Below are positions 28,593 to 38,476 of a stretch of DNA of 64,000 bases, piece after piece. The DNA comes from Pycnococcus provasolii (lineage: Eukaryota > Chlorophyta > Pseudoscourfieldiophyceae > Pseudoscourfieldiales), in the NCBI GenBank assembly GCA_049487715.1, contig CP150547.1, positions 496,001-560,000 of the forward strand. The letters run 5' to 3'. The position numbers and the translations under genes were made by a program. The first letter of the stretch is position 1. Each line of letters opens with the position of its first letter. The notes under the pieces are model-generated. The model saw only the letters and a list, made by a program, of their open reading frames with translations. It did not search any database and had not been told where the DNA came from.

Positions 28593-29208
28593 TCACGACC
28601 ACTCGCGATCCGCCAGTCCGTCCTCGCTATCCCAGTCAGGCACGCTTCGCACACGCGTCTCCGCTGGTGTGAAGAGGAACATGTTGTCGCTGAGAGCTTC
28701 CTGGTGTCCATAGAGCGCGTGCGCGGCTCCAGCCACGAAGTCGACGGCACGCTGCTGATCGTCCAGCCTGGTTTGGTGTTGTTGTGTGTTGTGTTTTTTT
28801 TTGTAAGAGGCTTTCGCATTGGCACGTGAGGCGAAGAAGAGCGTGTCATTATGAAAAAAGATCGCACGATGGCAGGTTGCTGAGCTGCAGCACGACGTTC
28901 GCTCCTTCCTGTAGAGCGCGCACCGCCTGCGTGGTTTCGTCGAACATCGTGGGTGCGACAACGACGAATACAGGTTCTGCACTGCTCTTCCTTCCCCCAA
29001 AAGGCAGCGCGTCGCTCCACGGCATGGCCATGGCTTTCGTCTTCGTGGCCCTGTGAGTCGTACGAGGACTTTTGTGTTTTTTCCAGGAGGGCGCTCCACC
29101 CCCATACATGAAGTGTTTGGAAGGTGAGTGCGCGACCATCATATGCCTGGTCGTAGTCTGCGGAAGCGAGCGCCGAGCACGTGAGCTCATAGAAACGAGA
29201 GACGGCAT
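28593..29208 (-). CDS. SepF/Cdv2-like division protein, two exons, probably plastid
   Basis: Exon 1 is 29208-28868, the intron is 28867-28768 (100 nt, GTGCGA...CCAG) and exon 2 is 28767-28593; the product is 171 aa. The SepF domain is split by the intron. The first part has VFVVVAPTMFDETTQAVRAL and NVVLQLSNL; the second has QRAVDFVAGAAHALYGHQE and then NMFLFTP, the classic SepF ending. In bacteria SepF tethers FtsZ filaments to the membrane, and cyanobacteria call it Cdv2. The first ~75 residues are Arg/Ser/Thr/Lys-rich and probably include a plastid transit peptide. I do not see the bacterial N-terminal amphipathic helix. The exact start and a possible further 5' intron near 29055-29105 are open. 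Confidence 0.8.
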
Positions 29209-30302
29209 GGCTGGCTCTTAGAGCTTGAAAGAAAGAAGGAATGGAAGGGTACAAAGGGTATATCTGTCGTTTATGCCGTTTGTAGTTCCCACAGGTTTCT
29301 GTTTCTGGGGGAAGATTTTTCCTCCTCGGCTCCTCCTCCTCAAGGCTCAGGGTGGTGGGGAACACCTGTGGGGAACGCCCATTAATGAATGGAATGGGGC
29401 ACCTGTGTCTTTGGTTGGAGTCGTGCGTGGTGAGGAACGTGGTGATGAGGACCGCCATTCCATTCTTCCCCATGCCTACACTCTACAGTAAACACTTTGC
29501 TCCACACAGGAGTTCCAACAGAAGTAGGATTCCAACGACCTGTAGGATTCCAACGTTCGGATTCCCTCAACACGGACTTACAGTATTGGATTCCTCAAAC
29601 GGACACCTGAAATCAGCCAACTACGTTGGTACCAACCTAGTTCTATCAACGCCTCACCCATCGTTGGTAAGGTTAGTTCTTACCATTTACCAATAGGCAA
29701 TAGGTCCGGCGGAATCCATGGCGGACAGATCCGATCCCTTTAGCTCTTTAGACTGATGAGTGACGTCACGGTGCTCATGATGAGCATACCTATAGACGCC
29801 CGGACTGGGTGCCCCCGGAGGGACTCCTTCCAGGGGCTTGTGCTTGAGCCTCAGCGACTCAGCTTGAGAAGACTCGACGAGTGCAGACGCCCGTCAGCCC
29901 GTGCCCGTGCCCGTGGGAGGGAGGGCAGTTGGGAAGCTGGTGGTGAACTGGTCAGTGATCAGTGATGAGCATGGTCGAGGTGTTCGCTTCGACGGAGATT
30001 CGAAGACGCGCCTACATACTGTACACTCGTAAAATACCGGGTACAGTAACCTTAATAGTCTATTCTGTCTATGTACATAAGCAGTTCACGTAGTTGGTAC
30101 CCGTAGTTGGTACGATAGTCTAAGGTAGTAAGGGTGGTACATATTCGACCTTGCAAGGCGTGTTTGTTGCGTCTATAGTTGGTACCTTGCGATAGTGCTA
30201 CATATTCGCCTTCTTGCGGGGCCGCCCGGGGGGACCTCCCGGGGGGGCCATTTACCCATTTTGCGAATCCATTTCACTCGGCGATATCTCGCGGCGATCG
30301 GG
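29209..30302. other. 1.1-kb intergenic region, no gene
   Basis: The stretch between the SepF start and the next plus-strand start shows only short incoherent frames. Degenerate direct repeats of GATTCCAACG lie around 29515-29590 and GTTGGTAC/GTAGTTGG around 29625-30180. It separates divergent genes. Confidence 0.5.
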
Positions 30303-32417
30303 ATGGCCTCGGGAGACTTGGGAGCCGGTGATGGTGGTGATGATGAAAAGGAGGATCACCACACAGAACGTCGTCCTCGAAGCCAAGGTGGTGGTGGTGG
30401 TGGTGGTGGTGTGAGCTTGCAAGACAACATCTCCTTCCAGTCGGCAATGGAACGCAACGACGACGACGACGACGACGAACTTGCAAGCACCGCGAAAGCG
30501 GAACCCAGAAAAGATGTCGCAATCACGTTCCCCGCGACGCTCGACGAGAATACCACGCCGTCTGCGTCTGAGGTCCGCAGCCCAGCCGCACGCGTCGCAA
30601 GCTTCATCACGCATACGATCACCAAGGCAATGAGCTTCGCAGAGAGAAAAAGTACGCCAACATCGGTTACGCAGAATAGCAGAGGAGACGGCCGGCGTCA
30701 AGAAGGAAGCGAACGCGACCCTCAAACACGCGACAAACTAATCAGCGCCATGCCTCACGTCAAGGCGGCGGTGGACGCGGCGCGAGCGACGAACTTCTTG
30801 CTGCGCCGTCGCGTCGTCAACCTGCGAAAGAACGTGAGGGACGTCGTCGTGGACGAGGTGGAGGGTGCGCTCGAGGACGTGCAGGAAATTCTGCTCCCCA
30901 AGACTGAGGTGAATGCGCTGCGTGAAGCTGGCGCTATCCCAGACCCCGCCGGCATCCTGCCAAGCCTCGCCGCACCTCTGCACCGAAGCATTCTGGCGAA
31001 CGTTCAGTGGATCTGCCTCTTCGGCAACGCACTTCTCATCCTCACCACCATCGCCGCACTGCTCGTTGACTCGGGGAAGACGTGCGACGGCGAGCCGCGC
31101 CTGTCCACGTGGCTTTATGTCAAGCTAGGTCACGATGCTATTGTGTATGTGTGCCGCTTCTACGTTTACGCGAAGGCTCGCTCGAATGACGACGAGGAGG
31201 AGATAAACGAGGAGGCGAATCAGGAGGCTCTCCGCTCCAGTGAAGGGATGCTTGGACGAGGACTGCTTGGGAATAACACAAATATCCTCACGCACACTCT
31301 TGCCGCATACGCGAGCGACGCGGAGCTGCGAAACGTGGACCGTCTGTACGGATGTTGGCAGATGCGCTTGCTTACGTATCTTAACCCGTTCACAGTCATG
31401 CAAGGCTTCACAGGATCGTACCTCGTGCGTCGCGCGGAGTGCCGTGGCTGCACACAGCGAATGGCGATGAGGATGTGCACGGCGCACAATACGCTGTTCG
31501 CGGGAATCTTCCTCTACCACGCGATGGAGTCTGCTGCCATCATCCTGCTCACCGCCTCGCGCATTCCCTACGTGCGAACGGCCATGCGTAGCGCGGCGGA
31601 GGGGGTAGACGAAATGCTTGCCTATCCTGTGGTGACGACGCTGTTAGACTCGTTTGTGCTGAGGCAAGTGAATCATGCCGCTCTCGCGCAGATTGCCGCG
31701 GCAAGTCGCCGTGCGCGCGAGCTCACCAGGCTGCGAGAGCAGGAGAAGACGCTGGCATCGCAGCATGATGCCATCACGCGTCGTATTGAGGCGCTCGAGG
31801 AGCTTGATAGACGGGTGGGTGAGAATGCGAACGGGTTGACATCGCCAATTTTGAGCGTGCTCTGGCCGCCAAAGCGACCTGCCCAACCTGGCGATCAACA
31901 GCAAGAAGAGGAGGAAGGCGAGAGTGCGGACACGCTTGGCGAGATGCCTCCATCCACGCTTAAGGCTGTGCCTTCGAGTTCGTCACGCCGGTCGGAGGCA
32001 ACGACGTACGTGTCGGTGCCGAGTTCTCGCCTCGACTCGCCGGTCATTCGACCTGGTCATGTCCCGCGTTCGGTTTCGTCGCCCATGCGCAATCTTTCAA
32101 CCAGGGTTTCGCTCGTGCGCCGTGCGCGCACAGACTCTTTGCGCTACCGTGTGGACGACGAAGAGACGAACGAGCGCGTCGCGTCGATGCTGGAGCACAT
32201 CGCCGCGGAGGAGAAGGCGCTCACGGGTGTCTCGCTTACTCCAAATCGGCGTTATGGCGATAGCGACGACGACGGTTCCGGTGCGGAATCGACAGGGACG
32301 TCGAGCTTTGCGTCTGTGGAGGAGTCGAGTGGGACCCCCTTCCCCCCCGTGCCCGGTCGTAGTTCTTCTGCCGAGCCTGATGACGCCCCGCCGCCACCCT
32401 TTGAGAAACGCGACTGA
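30303..32417 (+). CDS. Large membrane protein of unknown function
   Basis: From ATG 30303 the product is 704 aa. Residues 1-155 are disordered, with Gly- and Asp-runs. A helical, amphipathic segment follows, about residues 155-215 (LLRRRVVNLRKNVRDVVVDEVE). Hydrophobic helices lie near residues 237-257 (NVQWICLFGNALLILTTIAA), 270-290 (LYVKLGHDAIVYVCRFYVYA) and 400-420. A Cys pair sits at RRAECRGC. A coiled coil follows (RARELTRLREQEKTLASQ). The C-terminal ~170 residues are Ser/Pro-rich and likely cytosolic. The helical pattern and DRLYGCWQMRLL segment faintly suggest a PEX11-like membrane-shaping protein, but I cannot support that. Confidence 0.8.
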   Translation: MASGDLGAGDGGDDEKEDHHTERRPRSQGGGGGGGGVSLQDNISFQSAMERNDDDDDDELASTAKAEPRKDVAITFPATLDENTTPSASEVRSPAARVASFITHTITKAMSFAERKSTPTSVTQNSRGDGRRQEGSERDPQTRDKLISAMPHVKAAVDAARATNFLLRRRVVNLRKNVRDVVVDEVEGALEDVQEILLPKTEVNALREAGAIPDPAGILPSLAAPLHRSILANVQWICLFGNALLILTTIAALLVDSGKTCDGEPRLSTWLYVKLGHDAIVYVCRFYVYAKARSNDDEEEINEEANQEALRSSEGMLGRGLLGNNTNILTHTLAAYASDAELRNVDRLYGCWQMRLLTYLNPFTVMQGFTGSYLVRRAECRGCTQRMAMRMCTAHNTLFAGIFLYHAMESAAIILLTASRIPYVRTAMRSAAEGVDEMLAYPVVTTLLDSFVLRQVNHAALAQIAAASRRARELTRLREQEKTLASQHDAITRRIEALEELDRRVGENANGLTSPILSVLWPPKRPAQPGDQQQEEEEGESADTLGEMPPSTLKAVPSSSSRRSEATTYVSVPSSRLDSPVIRPGHVPRSVSSPMRNLSTRVSLVRRARTDSLRYRVDDEETNERVASMLEHIAAEEKALTGVSLTPNRRYGDSDDDGSGAESTGTSSFASVEESSGTPFPPVPGRSSSAEPDDAPPPPFEKRD

Positions 32418-32640
32418 CAACTTTGACGAACCACTTAAGAGGTCGCTGACTGCGAAGGCCGACGTGGATCCCGCCGATGCAAGGAACACCCACCGGTTAA
32501 CCTACTCCACTCCAACGAAGACTGCCTAATATTACCTTTGTATTTCTACCTTAAACTTTACCTGTAAGAAGTATGTATCCCCTATGTAGTCACATAATAA
32601 AGTAACCTGGTATTGGGGGGGCCTGGCAGCCTGGGGGGTC

Positions 32641-32660
32641 ACCCTAACCCTAACCCTAAT
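32641..32660 (+). repeat. (CCCTAA)3 upstream of the SNF2 gene
   Basis: Three CCCTAA units lie 133-152 bases before the SNF2 start codon. The rest of 32418-32792 shows no gene. Confidence 0.9.
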
Positions 32661-32792
32661 CCGCGTGGCTCTCTCCGGAGCCGGGGTTCCAAAGAAACAG
32701 GGCGACGTCATCCTCTGCCACACGTCTCCGATCTCCCGTGGCCACCTCTGGATCGGTGCGTGCTTCGTGCCTGCTTCGTGTGGGTCACTTAA

Positions 32793-35700
32793 ATGGCGCC
32801 TCGTCGTGGTAAAGTCCCTCCTCCTGTTGGTGTTGGTGGTGCTCCTGGTGCTGGTGGTGACGATGGTGGTGACGATGGTGGTAATGCGGCATCAATGTTG
32901 GCTCTGGCCGTCGCGGGCTTAGATGACGGCTCCGATGATGGGAATGATGGTGGGGGTGAGGTGAAGTTGGATGCCTCCTCCGCCTCTGACGACGAAAACC
33001 CAGATACCATGCTTGAGACGATCAAACCGGCAGAGGTCATGCCGCGCGCGGAACCGCACGCAGATATGCTCATGGCACTGCTGCCGTTTCAGAAGGAGTT
33101 TCTTCACTGGGCACTCAGACAGGAAACGGAACCGGATAACAACACGCTGCGTGGTGGCATCCTCGCGGACGAAATGGGAATGGGAAAAACAATACAGACG
33201 CTCAGCCTCATGGTCACCAACCGTCCTGCGCAGAAGGATGTCAAGGGAAAGAAAAAGGCGGCGCCAGTCATGGTGGACGCACCGCCGACAGGGTGCGTGC
33301 GCGACCTTTTGCCGCACGAAATCAAGACGAAGGCCAAAAAAGGTTCGGGGGGACGCAACGCAGCTGCCGCAGCCGCACAGGCGAACGCCAAGGCGTCTGC
33401 AAGCACCGGCGTGTCGCCGCCGCCGCCGCCGCCGCCGCCGTCGTCGCGTCCCGCGTTGCGCAAGAGAGCTGATGTCGACGACGACGAGTTTTTGGAGAAC
33501 GCGCTCTGTCTCGTGTGCGGCTCGGGAGATGATGATGAGAACATGCTCCTGTGCGATGGATGCACGACAGGCTGCTATCACACGTACTGCCTGAGCCCGA
33601 AACTTGACGCGATTCCTAAAGGCGACTGGTTCTGCCCCACATGCACCGGTGGCAGCATCGGCTCTCCTGGGAAGCAGATTGTTACGGCGCAGGGACTGAA
33701 CGCGCCGTCGCGCATCAGAAAGTCCAAGGCGACTCTCGTAATCTGCCCCGTCGTCGCCGTCATCCAGTGGCGCGGTGAGATTGAGCGGTACTGTCGACCA
33801 GGCTCGCTGAAAGTGCTGCTGTACCATGGCCCAGATCGCCATGCCAACGTGACACTCGACGATCTATGCGACAGCGCGGATGTAGTGCTAACGACATACT
33901 CCACGATCGAGCTCGATTACAGGACGCATTGCATGCCCGACAAGGTTCCTTGCGCCTACTGTGGCAAGAAGTACACTGCCGAGAAGTATAAGGTGCATCT
34001 GAGCTACTTCTGTGGGCCGTACCACAAGCGCACGGCGAAGCTTGCGATGCGCTATCGCAATCCCTTTGGACGAGGACGTCCCAGCGATGGACCTGGTGGA
34101 GGCGGTGGTGGTGGAGGAGGGAGTGGTGGAGGAGGTGGAAAGGGAAAGGGAAAGGGCAAGGGCGGCAAGGCCAATGCCAAGGCCAATGCCAAGGCAAAGG
34201 GTAGCAGTGCCAAGGGCAAAGGAAAGCGCAAAAAGGCGGACAGCGATTCCGAAGAGGAGGAAGAGGAGGATTCAGATTTCGAGCCGAAGACGAAGAGGGC
34301 AAAGAAAGGTGCGCCGCCGCCGCCGCCGCCGCCGCGAGCGGCCAAGGGAAAGAAGAAGGCTGCTGCACCACCATCAAAGGGAAAGAAGATGAAAAAGGAC
34401 GACTCGGACTTCGACCCCTCGGACGATGACGGTGACGACGAGTGGAACAGTGACTTGGCAGATGACGGTGACGAGGATTCTGAAAGCGACGGCGAACCAG
34501 ACATGGAGGAGATCGAGAAGGAGGTGAAGCGGGCAGTCGCACTCGCGGCGAAGGAGAAGCGCGCAAAGGCGGCGTCGTCGGCATCGGGGAAGGTGAAGTC
34601 CACATGCTCGATCCTCCACCAGGTATACTGGCATCGCATCGTGCTCGATGAGGCGCACGCCATCAAGGCACGGCAGTCGAACACATCGCAGGCGGTGTTC
34701 GACCTGCATGCCGAATTTCGCTGGGCGCTGAGTGGCACGCCTCTGCAGAACAGGGTCGGTGAGCTATACTCGGCCATTCGATACCTACGCTCTGACCCCT
34801 TCGGTTACTACTTCTGCAAGTCTTGCGAAAAGGCTCACCGCGAGTGCAAGAGCTTGTGGAGCATGACTGACGGGAAGTGCAACTTCTGCGGATGCACCAA
34901 GGAATCGCACTGGTGCTGGTGGAATCGCCACATCGCGAACCCGATTAAGTACAACGGGTTCGCCGGAAAGGGGCACACGGCTATGATGACCCTCAAAAAC
35001 ACCGTTCTGAACACGTGCCTGCTTCGTCGCACCAAGGAGCAGTGTGCGGATGACCTTGCCCTTCCGCCGAGGACGGTGCTTCTTCGAGTCGACAAGATGG
35101 ATGCGCGCGAGGAGGATTTCTACGAAGCGCTCTATACGCAGAGCCAGAGCAAGTTTGACGCCTTCGTTAAATCTGGTACGATGCTGCACAACTACGCGCA
35201 CATCTTCGATCTGCTCATGCGTCTGCGGCAGTCTGTGAATCATCCCTACCTCGTCGTTCACTCGTCGTCTGCGCAGGCTACGGCGCAGCGTCACCGCCTT
35301 CAGAAGTGGGCGGAGCAGGCGACGGCCCCGGGCGGTGGTGGCGACATGGGTGCGGACGCTCTCGCAATGCAGGAGGAACTTGAGGAAGCGGAGGCAATGT
35401 CGGACGGCGACTCGCCGTCGCCTTCGAAGCCGCGTGCGGCCACCGAGTGCGCTGCATGCGGCGGAGATGCCCCAACGCTCGACTTGGTGCGTGTGGACTG
35501 CTGCAACGTGGCGATGTGCATGAATTGCGCGATCGCCGCGGCAGATGCCTCCGACGCGGGGGCGGCCATTTGCCCGTGCTGTGGGATGGCACTGGAGGCG
35601 AACCTTACCGAAACGTTTCACCCGTGTCCCCGTGACGTGTCGACGCCGGTGGGCACGACGGTGCGCAGGGGAGGTGGTGGAAGCAGGAGCAAGCTACCGG

Positions 35701-36488
35701 TGGTGAGCGAGGTGGCGCCGGCATTCGGACGAGAGGGTGCCAAGCTCAAGGCTGCGGTCTCTGACGACGAGGAAGCGGAGGAGGAGGCGGCGGCTCTGAA
35801 TGGCGATGCCATGGACCACGATGGTGCCAAGGCGCTGCAAGCCAAGTCGCGTCTTCCACGAACCGGCGGTGGTGTCGGAGCGGTACGTGGCGCTGGCTTC
35901 GATATGACCAACTTCCCGGTGAAGAAGCACTCGATCCTTGCGAAGGTCAACCTTCGCCAGTTCCAGACGTCAACGAAGCTGGAGGCATTGCGGGAGGAGA
36001 TCGCAAAGATGAAGGCTCGCGACAGCAGTGCCAAGGCGATCATATTCAGCCAGTTCACCAACTTTCTGGACCTCATCCGCTTCCGTCTGCAGAGCACCAA
36101 CGTGCGCTGCCTGAAGCTCGACGGATCGATGAGCCTCGCTCATCGCGATGCGGCTATTGAAGAATTCACGCACTCACCCGACGTGGACGTCTTTCTGATG
36201 TCCTTGAAGGCTGGCGGCGTGGCGCTTAACCTGACAGCGGCAAGTCACGTTTTTCTCATGGATCCGTGGTGGAATCCCGCTGTGGAACAGCAGGCTTGCG
36301 ATCGCATCCACAGGCTTGGGCAGTACAAGCCAATCACCGTCGTGCGTTTCATCACGCAGGGTACGGTGGAGGAGCGCATCGTCAAGCTGCAAGAGAAGAA
36401 GAGCCTGATCTTCGAAGGAACGGTTGGTGGCGATAGCGAGGCACTTGGAAAGCTCACCGAGGATGACCTGCGCTTTTTGTTTTCTTAA
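32793..36488 (+). CDS. RAD16-like SNF2 ATPase/ubiquitin ligase with inserted PHD finger
   Basis: The protein is 1,231 aa. Helicase motif I is ADEMGMGKTIQ near residue 128, DEAH is in VLDEAHAIK near 617, SGTPLQNR is motif III, and the C-terminal helicase lobe has FSQFTNF, LDGSM and DRIHRLGQ. The paired Cys clusters around YFCKSCEKAH and KCNFCGC, and the closing GKLTEDDLRFLF, are typical of RAD16, which finds lesions in silent DNA during global-genome repair. A RING-like finger lies near 885-930 (CAACGG, CCNVAMCMNC, CPCC), partly degenerate. Unusually, a full PHD finger (CLVCGSGDDDENMLLCDGC, CYHTYC, WFCPTC) is inserted between motifs I and Ia, with a second Cys/His cluster (CAYCGKKYTAEKYKVH) and a 200-residue charged insert before DEAH. 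Confidence 0.92.
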   Translation: MAPRRGKVPPPVGVGGAPGAGGDDGGDDGGNAASMLALAVAGLDDGSDDGNDGGGEVKLDASSASDDENPDTMLETIKPAEVMPRAEPHADMLMALLPFQKEFLHWALRQETEPDNNTLRGGILADEMGMGKTIQTLSLMVTNRPAQKDVKGKKKAAPVMVDAPPTGCVRDLLPHEIKTKAKKGSGGRNAAAAAAQANAKASASTGVSPPPPPPPPSSRPALRKRADVDDDEFLENALCLVCGSGDDDENMLLCDGCTTGCYHTYCLSPKLDAIPKGDWFCPTCTGGSIGSPGKQIVTAQGLNAPSRIRKSKATLVICPVVAVIQWRGEIERYCRPGSLKVLLYHGPDRHANVTLDDLCDSADVVLTTYSTIELDYRTHCMPDKVPCAYCGKKYTAEKYKVHLSYFCGPYHKRTAKLAMRYRNPFGRGRPSDGPGGGGGGGGGSGGGGGKGKGKGKGGKANAKANAKAKGSSAKGKGKRKKADSDSEEEEEEDSDFEPKTKRAKKGAPPPPPPPRAAKGKKKAAAPPSKGKKMKKDDSDFDPSDDDGDDEWNSDLADDGDEDSESDGEPDMEEIEKEVKRAVALAAKEKRAKAASSASGKVKSTCSILHQVYWHRIVLDEAHAIKARQSNTSQAVFDLHAEFRWALSGTPLQNRVGELYSAIRYLRSDPFGYYFCKSCEKAHRECKSLWSMTDGKCNFCGCTKESHWCWWNRHIANPIKYNGFAGKGHTAMMTLKNTVLNTCLLRRTKEQCADDLALPPRTVLLRVDKMDAREEDFYEALYTQSQSKFDAFVKSGTMLHNYAHIFDLLMRLRQSVNHPYLVVHSSSAQATAQRHRLQKWAEQATAPGGGGDMGADALAMQEELEEAEAMSDGDSPSPSKPRAATECAACGGDAPTLDLVRVDCCNVAMCMNCAIAAADASDAGAAICPCCGMALEANLTETFHPCPRDVSTPVGTTVRRGGGGSRSKLPVVSEVAPAFGREGAKLKAAVSDDEEAEEEAAALNGDAMDHDGAKALQAKSRLPRTGGGVGAVRGAGFDMTNFPVKKHSILAKVNLRQFQTSTKLEALREEIAKMKARDSSAKAIIFSQFTNFLDLIRFRLQSTNVRCLKLDGSMSLAHRDAAIEEFTHSPDVDVFLMSLKAGGVALNLTAASHVFLMDPWWNPAVEQQACDRIHRLGQYKPITVVRFITQGTVEERIVKLQEKKSLIFEGTVGGDSEALGKLTEDDLRFLFS

Positions 36489-36769
36489 GATGTTTAAGAG
36501 AGTGTTCCACATCAGATGGGTACGTTCATTTTCCTCATCTCCTTTGTTGCCCTGTAACGATCATTGACTACAGTATGAAAAATGGAGGTTTGAAGAAAAA
36601 AACTTTACATCACTTAGCAGGAGCTGTTCGAAGGCTGAGGTGCTGGTCGAATAGACGAACACCTCAGCCTTCGCGCGGAACCATATGGCGGCGGCGGCGA
36701 CTGCGGCGGCGGCGGCGTACGCCCGCCCAGGTCGCGACTCCTTCGTCGACGGCGCGGGCGGAGCAGCGT

Positions 36770-37327
36770 TTACACTTGCCGCGGCGCGCTCTCCTCCACA
36801 GCCTTGATGGCTGCGTCGTCGAGCAGTCCGCCTTCACTTGGCTTGTCAGTCGCCGCCTTGTCGGTCGCCGCCTTGTCGACTTTGGATTCGGCAGATTCCC
36901 CTGACTGCGTTTGCGCTGACGGCGCCGGCGGCGGTGGTGGCGACTCGTCCTTCGGCACTTGCGCCTCCAGCTTTTGCTTGAATTTCCTGTTTCTGTCCCT
37001 CATTTCCTTTCTTTCCTTTTCCACGAGGTCCTCCGTTCCTCCCGAGTACAGCTTGATCGTCTTGTCAAGTTCCTTGTACGTTTCCTTGTCCCACGACTTG
37101 ACTTCGATGCCCATCACTTTCAGCATAGCCCCCGCTTTGTAGTGGTGTGGATCCCACTTCGAGTACAGGCCGATGCACGATAATACGAGTACCAATAAGA
37201 CGACTATGCGTGGCGCAGCTTCGAGGAAGCGGCGTCGTCGGCGCGTGCCTTCTTCCTCGACGAACGCCACGCTGGAAGGCAGGTCGGCCGCGTCCAGCGT
37301 GATGGGCGCGCGGCGGGACACGAACAT
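36770..37327 (-). CDS. Small single-pass membrane protein, unknown
   Basis: The product is 185 aa from ATG 37327. A short N-terminus and a basic cluster (GTRRRRRF) precede one hydrophobic helix (IVVLLVLVLSCIGLY) at about residues 40-58. A conserved-looking block follows (SKWDPHHYKAGAMLKVMGIEVKSWD split over residues 59-83), then Lys/Glu-rich helix and a Pro/Ala/Ser-rich tail with a duplicated DKAATDKAAT. Tail orientation and organelle are unknown. I do not recognise the family. 36489-36769 downstream shows no gene. Confidence 0.65.
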   Translation of the reverse strand: MFVSRRAPITLDAADLPSSVAFVEEEGTRRRRRFLEAAPRIVVLLVLVLSCIGLYSKWDPHHYKAGAMLKVMGIEVKSWDKETYKELDKTIKLYSGGTEDLVEKERKEMRDRNRKFKQKLEAQVPKDESPPPPPAPSAQTQSGESAESKVDKAATDKAATDKPSEGGLLDDAAIKAVEESAPRQV

Positions 37328-37442
37328 CGCCAAACCTTGAAATGTTTTTAAGGCCGAGATCGACGACGGAGGGAGTGCGGAGGAACCTCTACTCAATACT
37401 CCTAGGAGGAGCTTAAGGTTGAGCTCGAACCAACAAATGGGC

Positions 37443-37476
37443 AACCCTAACCCTAACCCTAACCCTAACCCTAACC
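37443..37476 (-). repeat. (CCCTAA)5 upstream of the small membrane protein gene
   Basis: Five and a half perfect units lie 116-149 bases upstream of the start codon at 37327, and about 85 bases outside the left end of the transposon relic. Confidence 0.93.
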
Positions 37477-37844
37477 AGAGCTCTTTCTTACCCTACCCTA
37501 ATGGCCTAATGGTAACTTGACCTGAGGAACACACATACTGTAACCTTATGATTAGGCCTGTGTCTAAAGTCGCGAAGCGGAAATCCCCGGGGATTGGGCC
37601 CGGGGTGAAAAGTTTAGCCCCAAATTTTTTCTTTTGCGCCAGTGTCTAAAAAAAAGGGGTGAAAAGTGAGGGTGAAAGGTTGGCATCGGGCAGTTAGGTG
37701 TTTGAGGTGAATATTCGCACCGGTATACTGACAGATATGAGTGGAAAAAGGTCTCGACCTGAGCTTCCGGCCTTACATGCCTGACATGTCACACGCCCAT
37801 GTCAGCGTAGAGCCTTTATTCTTCCCTGTTTTTGTTGAAGAGAA

Positions 37845-38255
37845 GTGCGTTATTTCACGCGAAGTGAGTGTCCTTGTTGTTCGCTGCAGCGTGCAGCCCC
37901 TACGCCTCCTCGTCCAACGTGCGGTCCCTACGCCTCCGCGTCGCAGCAACTTGAGCCTCGCGTATCTCCGACCGGACAGTACCAGCTGGTCCCGGCAGCC
38001 CTGAAACTGCTCGGCGCGCTGGCGTATCTTAAGACTGGAGCCAGTGTCAGGGCCATCAGCACAGACTACGGCATGGGCTACAACACGCTGAACACGTTTG
38101 TCAGCAACTTCGTGGTTGACAGAATCGTCAAAGCTACCGCAATGTCATATCGACAGCACCTTGAAATCCAAAACAAGGAAGACAAGAGAGAAAGAAAAGG
38201 TTTATCTCGCATGGCATCCGTGTCTGTCGGTTTAATGCTGACTTCCATCTTGTAA
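37845..38255 (+). pseudogene. Transposase N-terminal fragment (Harbinger-like HTH)
   Basis: The segment LKLLGALAYLKTGASVRAIS followed by YGMGYNTLNTFVSNFV, encoded near 38000-38115, matches the pattern of the DNA-binding start of HARBI1-like transposases (an 'ALRYLATG' helix, then a 'STVSRIV' helix). The frame stops at 38255, well before any catalytic Asp/Asp/Glu. It lies inside the inverted-repeat element. Confidence 0.45.
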
Positions 38256-38476
38256 GAGGGTGACATTGGACAATCTGTAGTTCCATTTGCTTTGACATCG
38301 AATAGATTCATCAAGTAGCTGATGTACTTTTCCATGCTCAGCTTAATATTATGGTGTTGTGGTTAAGTATGGTAAGTGTGGACAACCTTAAGTCAAAAGG
38401 CCAGTCAAAAGCACCGATCGGTGTGACGGCAAAGTTGACCTTAAGGTGTAGTGAACGGTTGGAATGGCGGTTACAG

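Noticed and set aside
28583-29473. Alternative 296-codon minus-strand frame over the SepF gene
   Set aside because: It ignores the intron and has no domain; the spliced frame reconstructs a full SepF domain.
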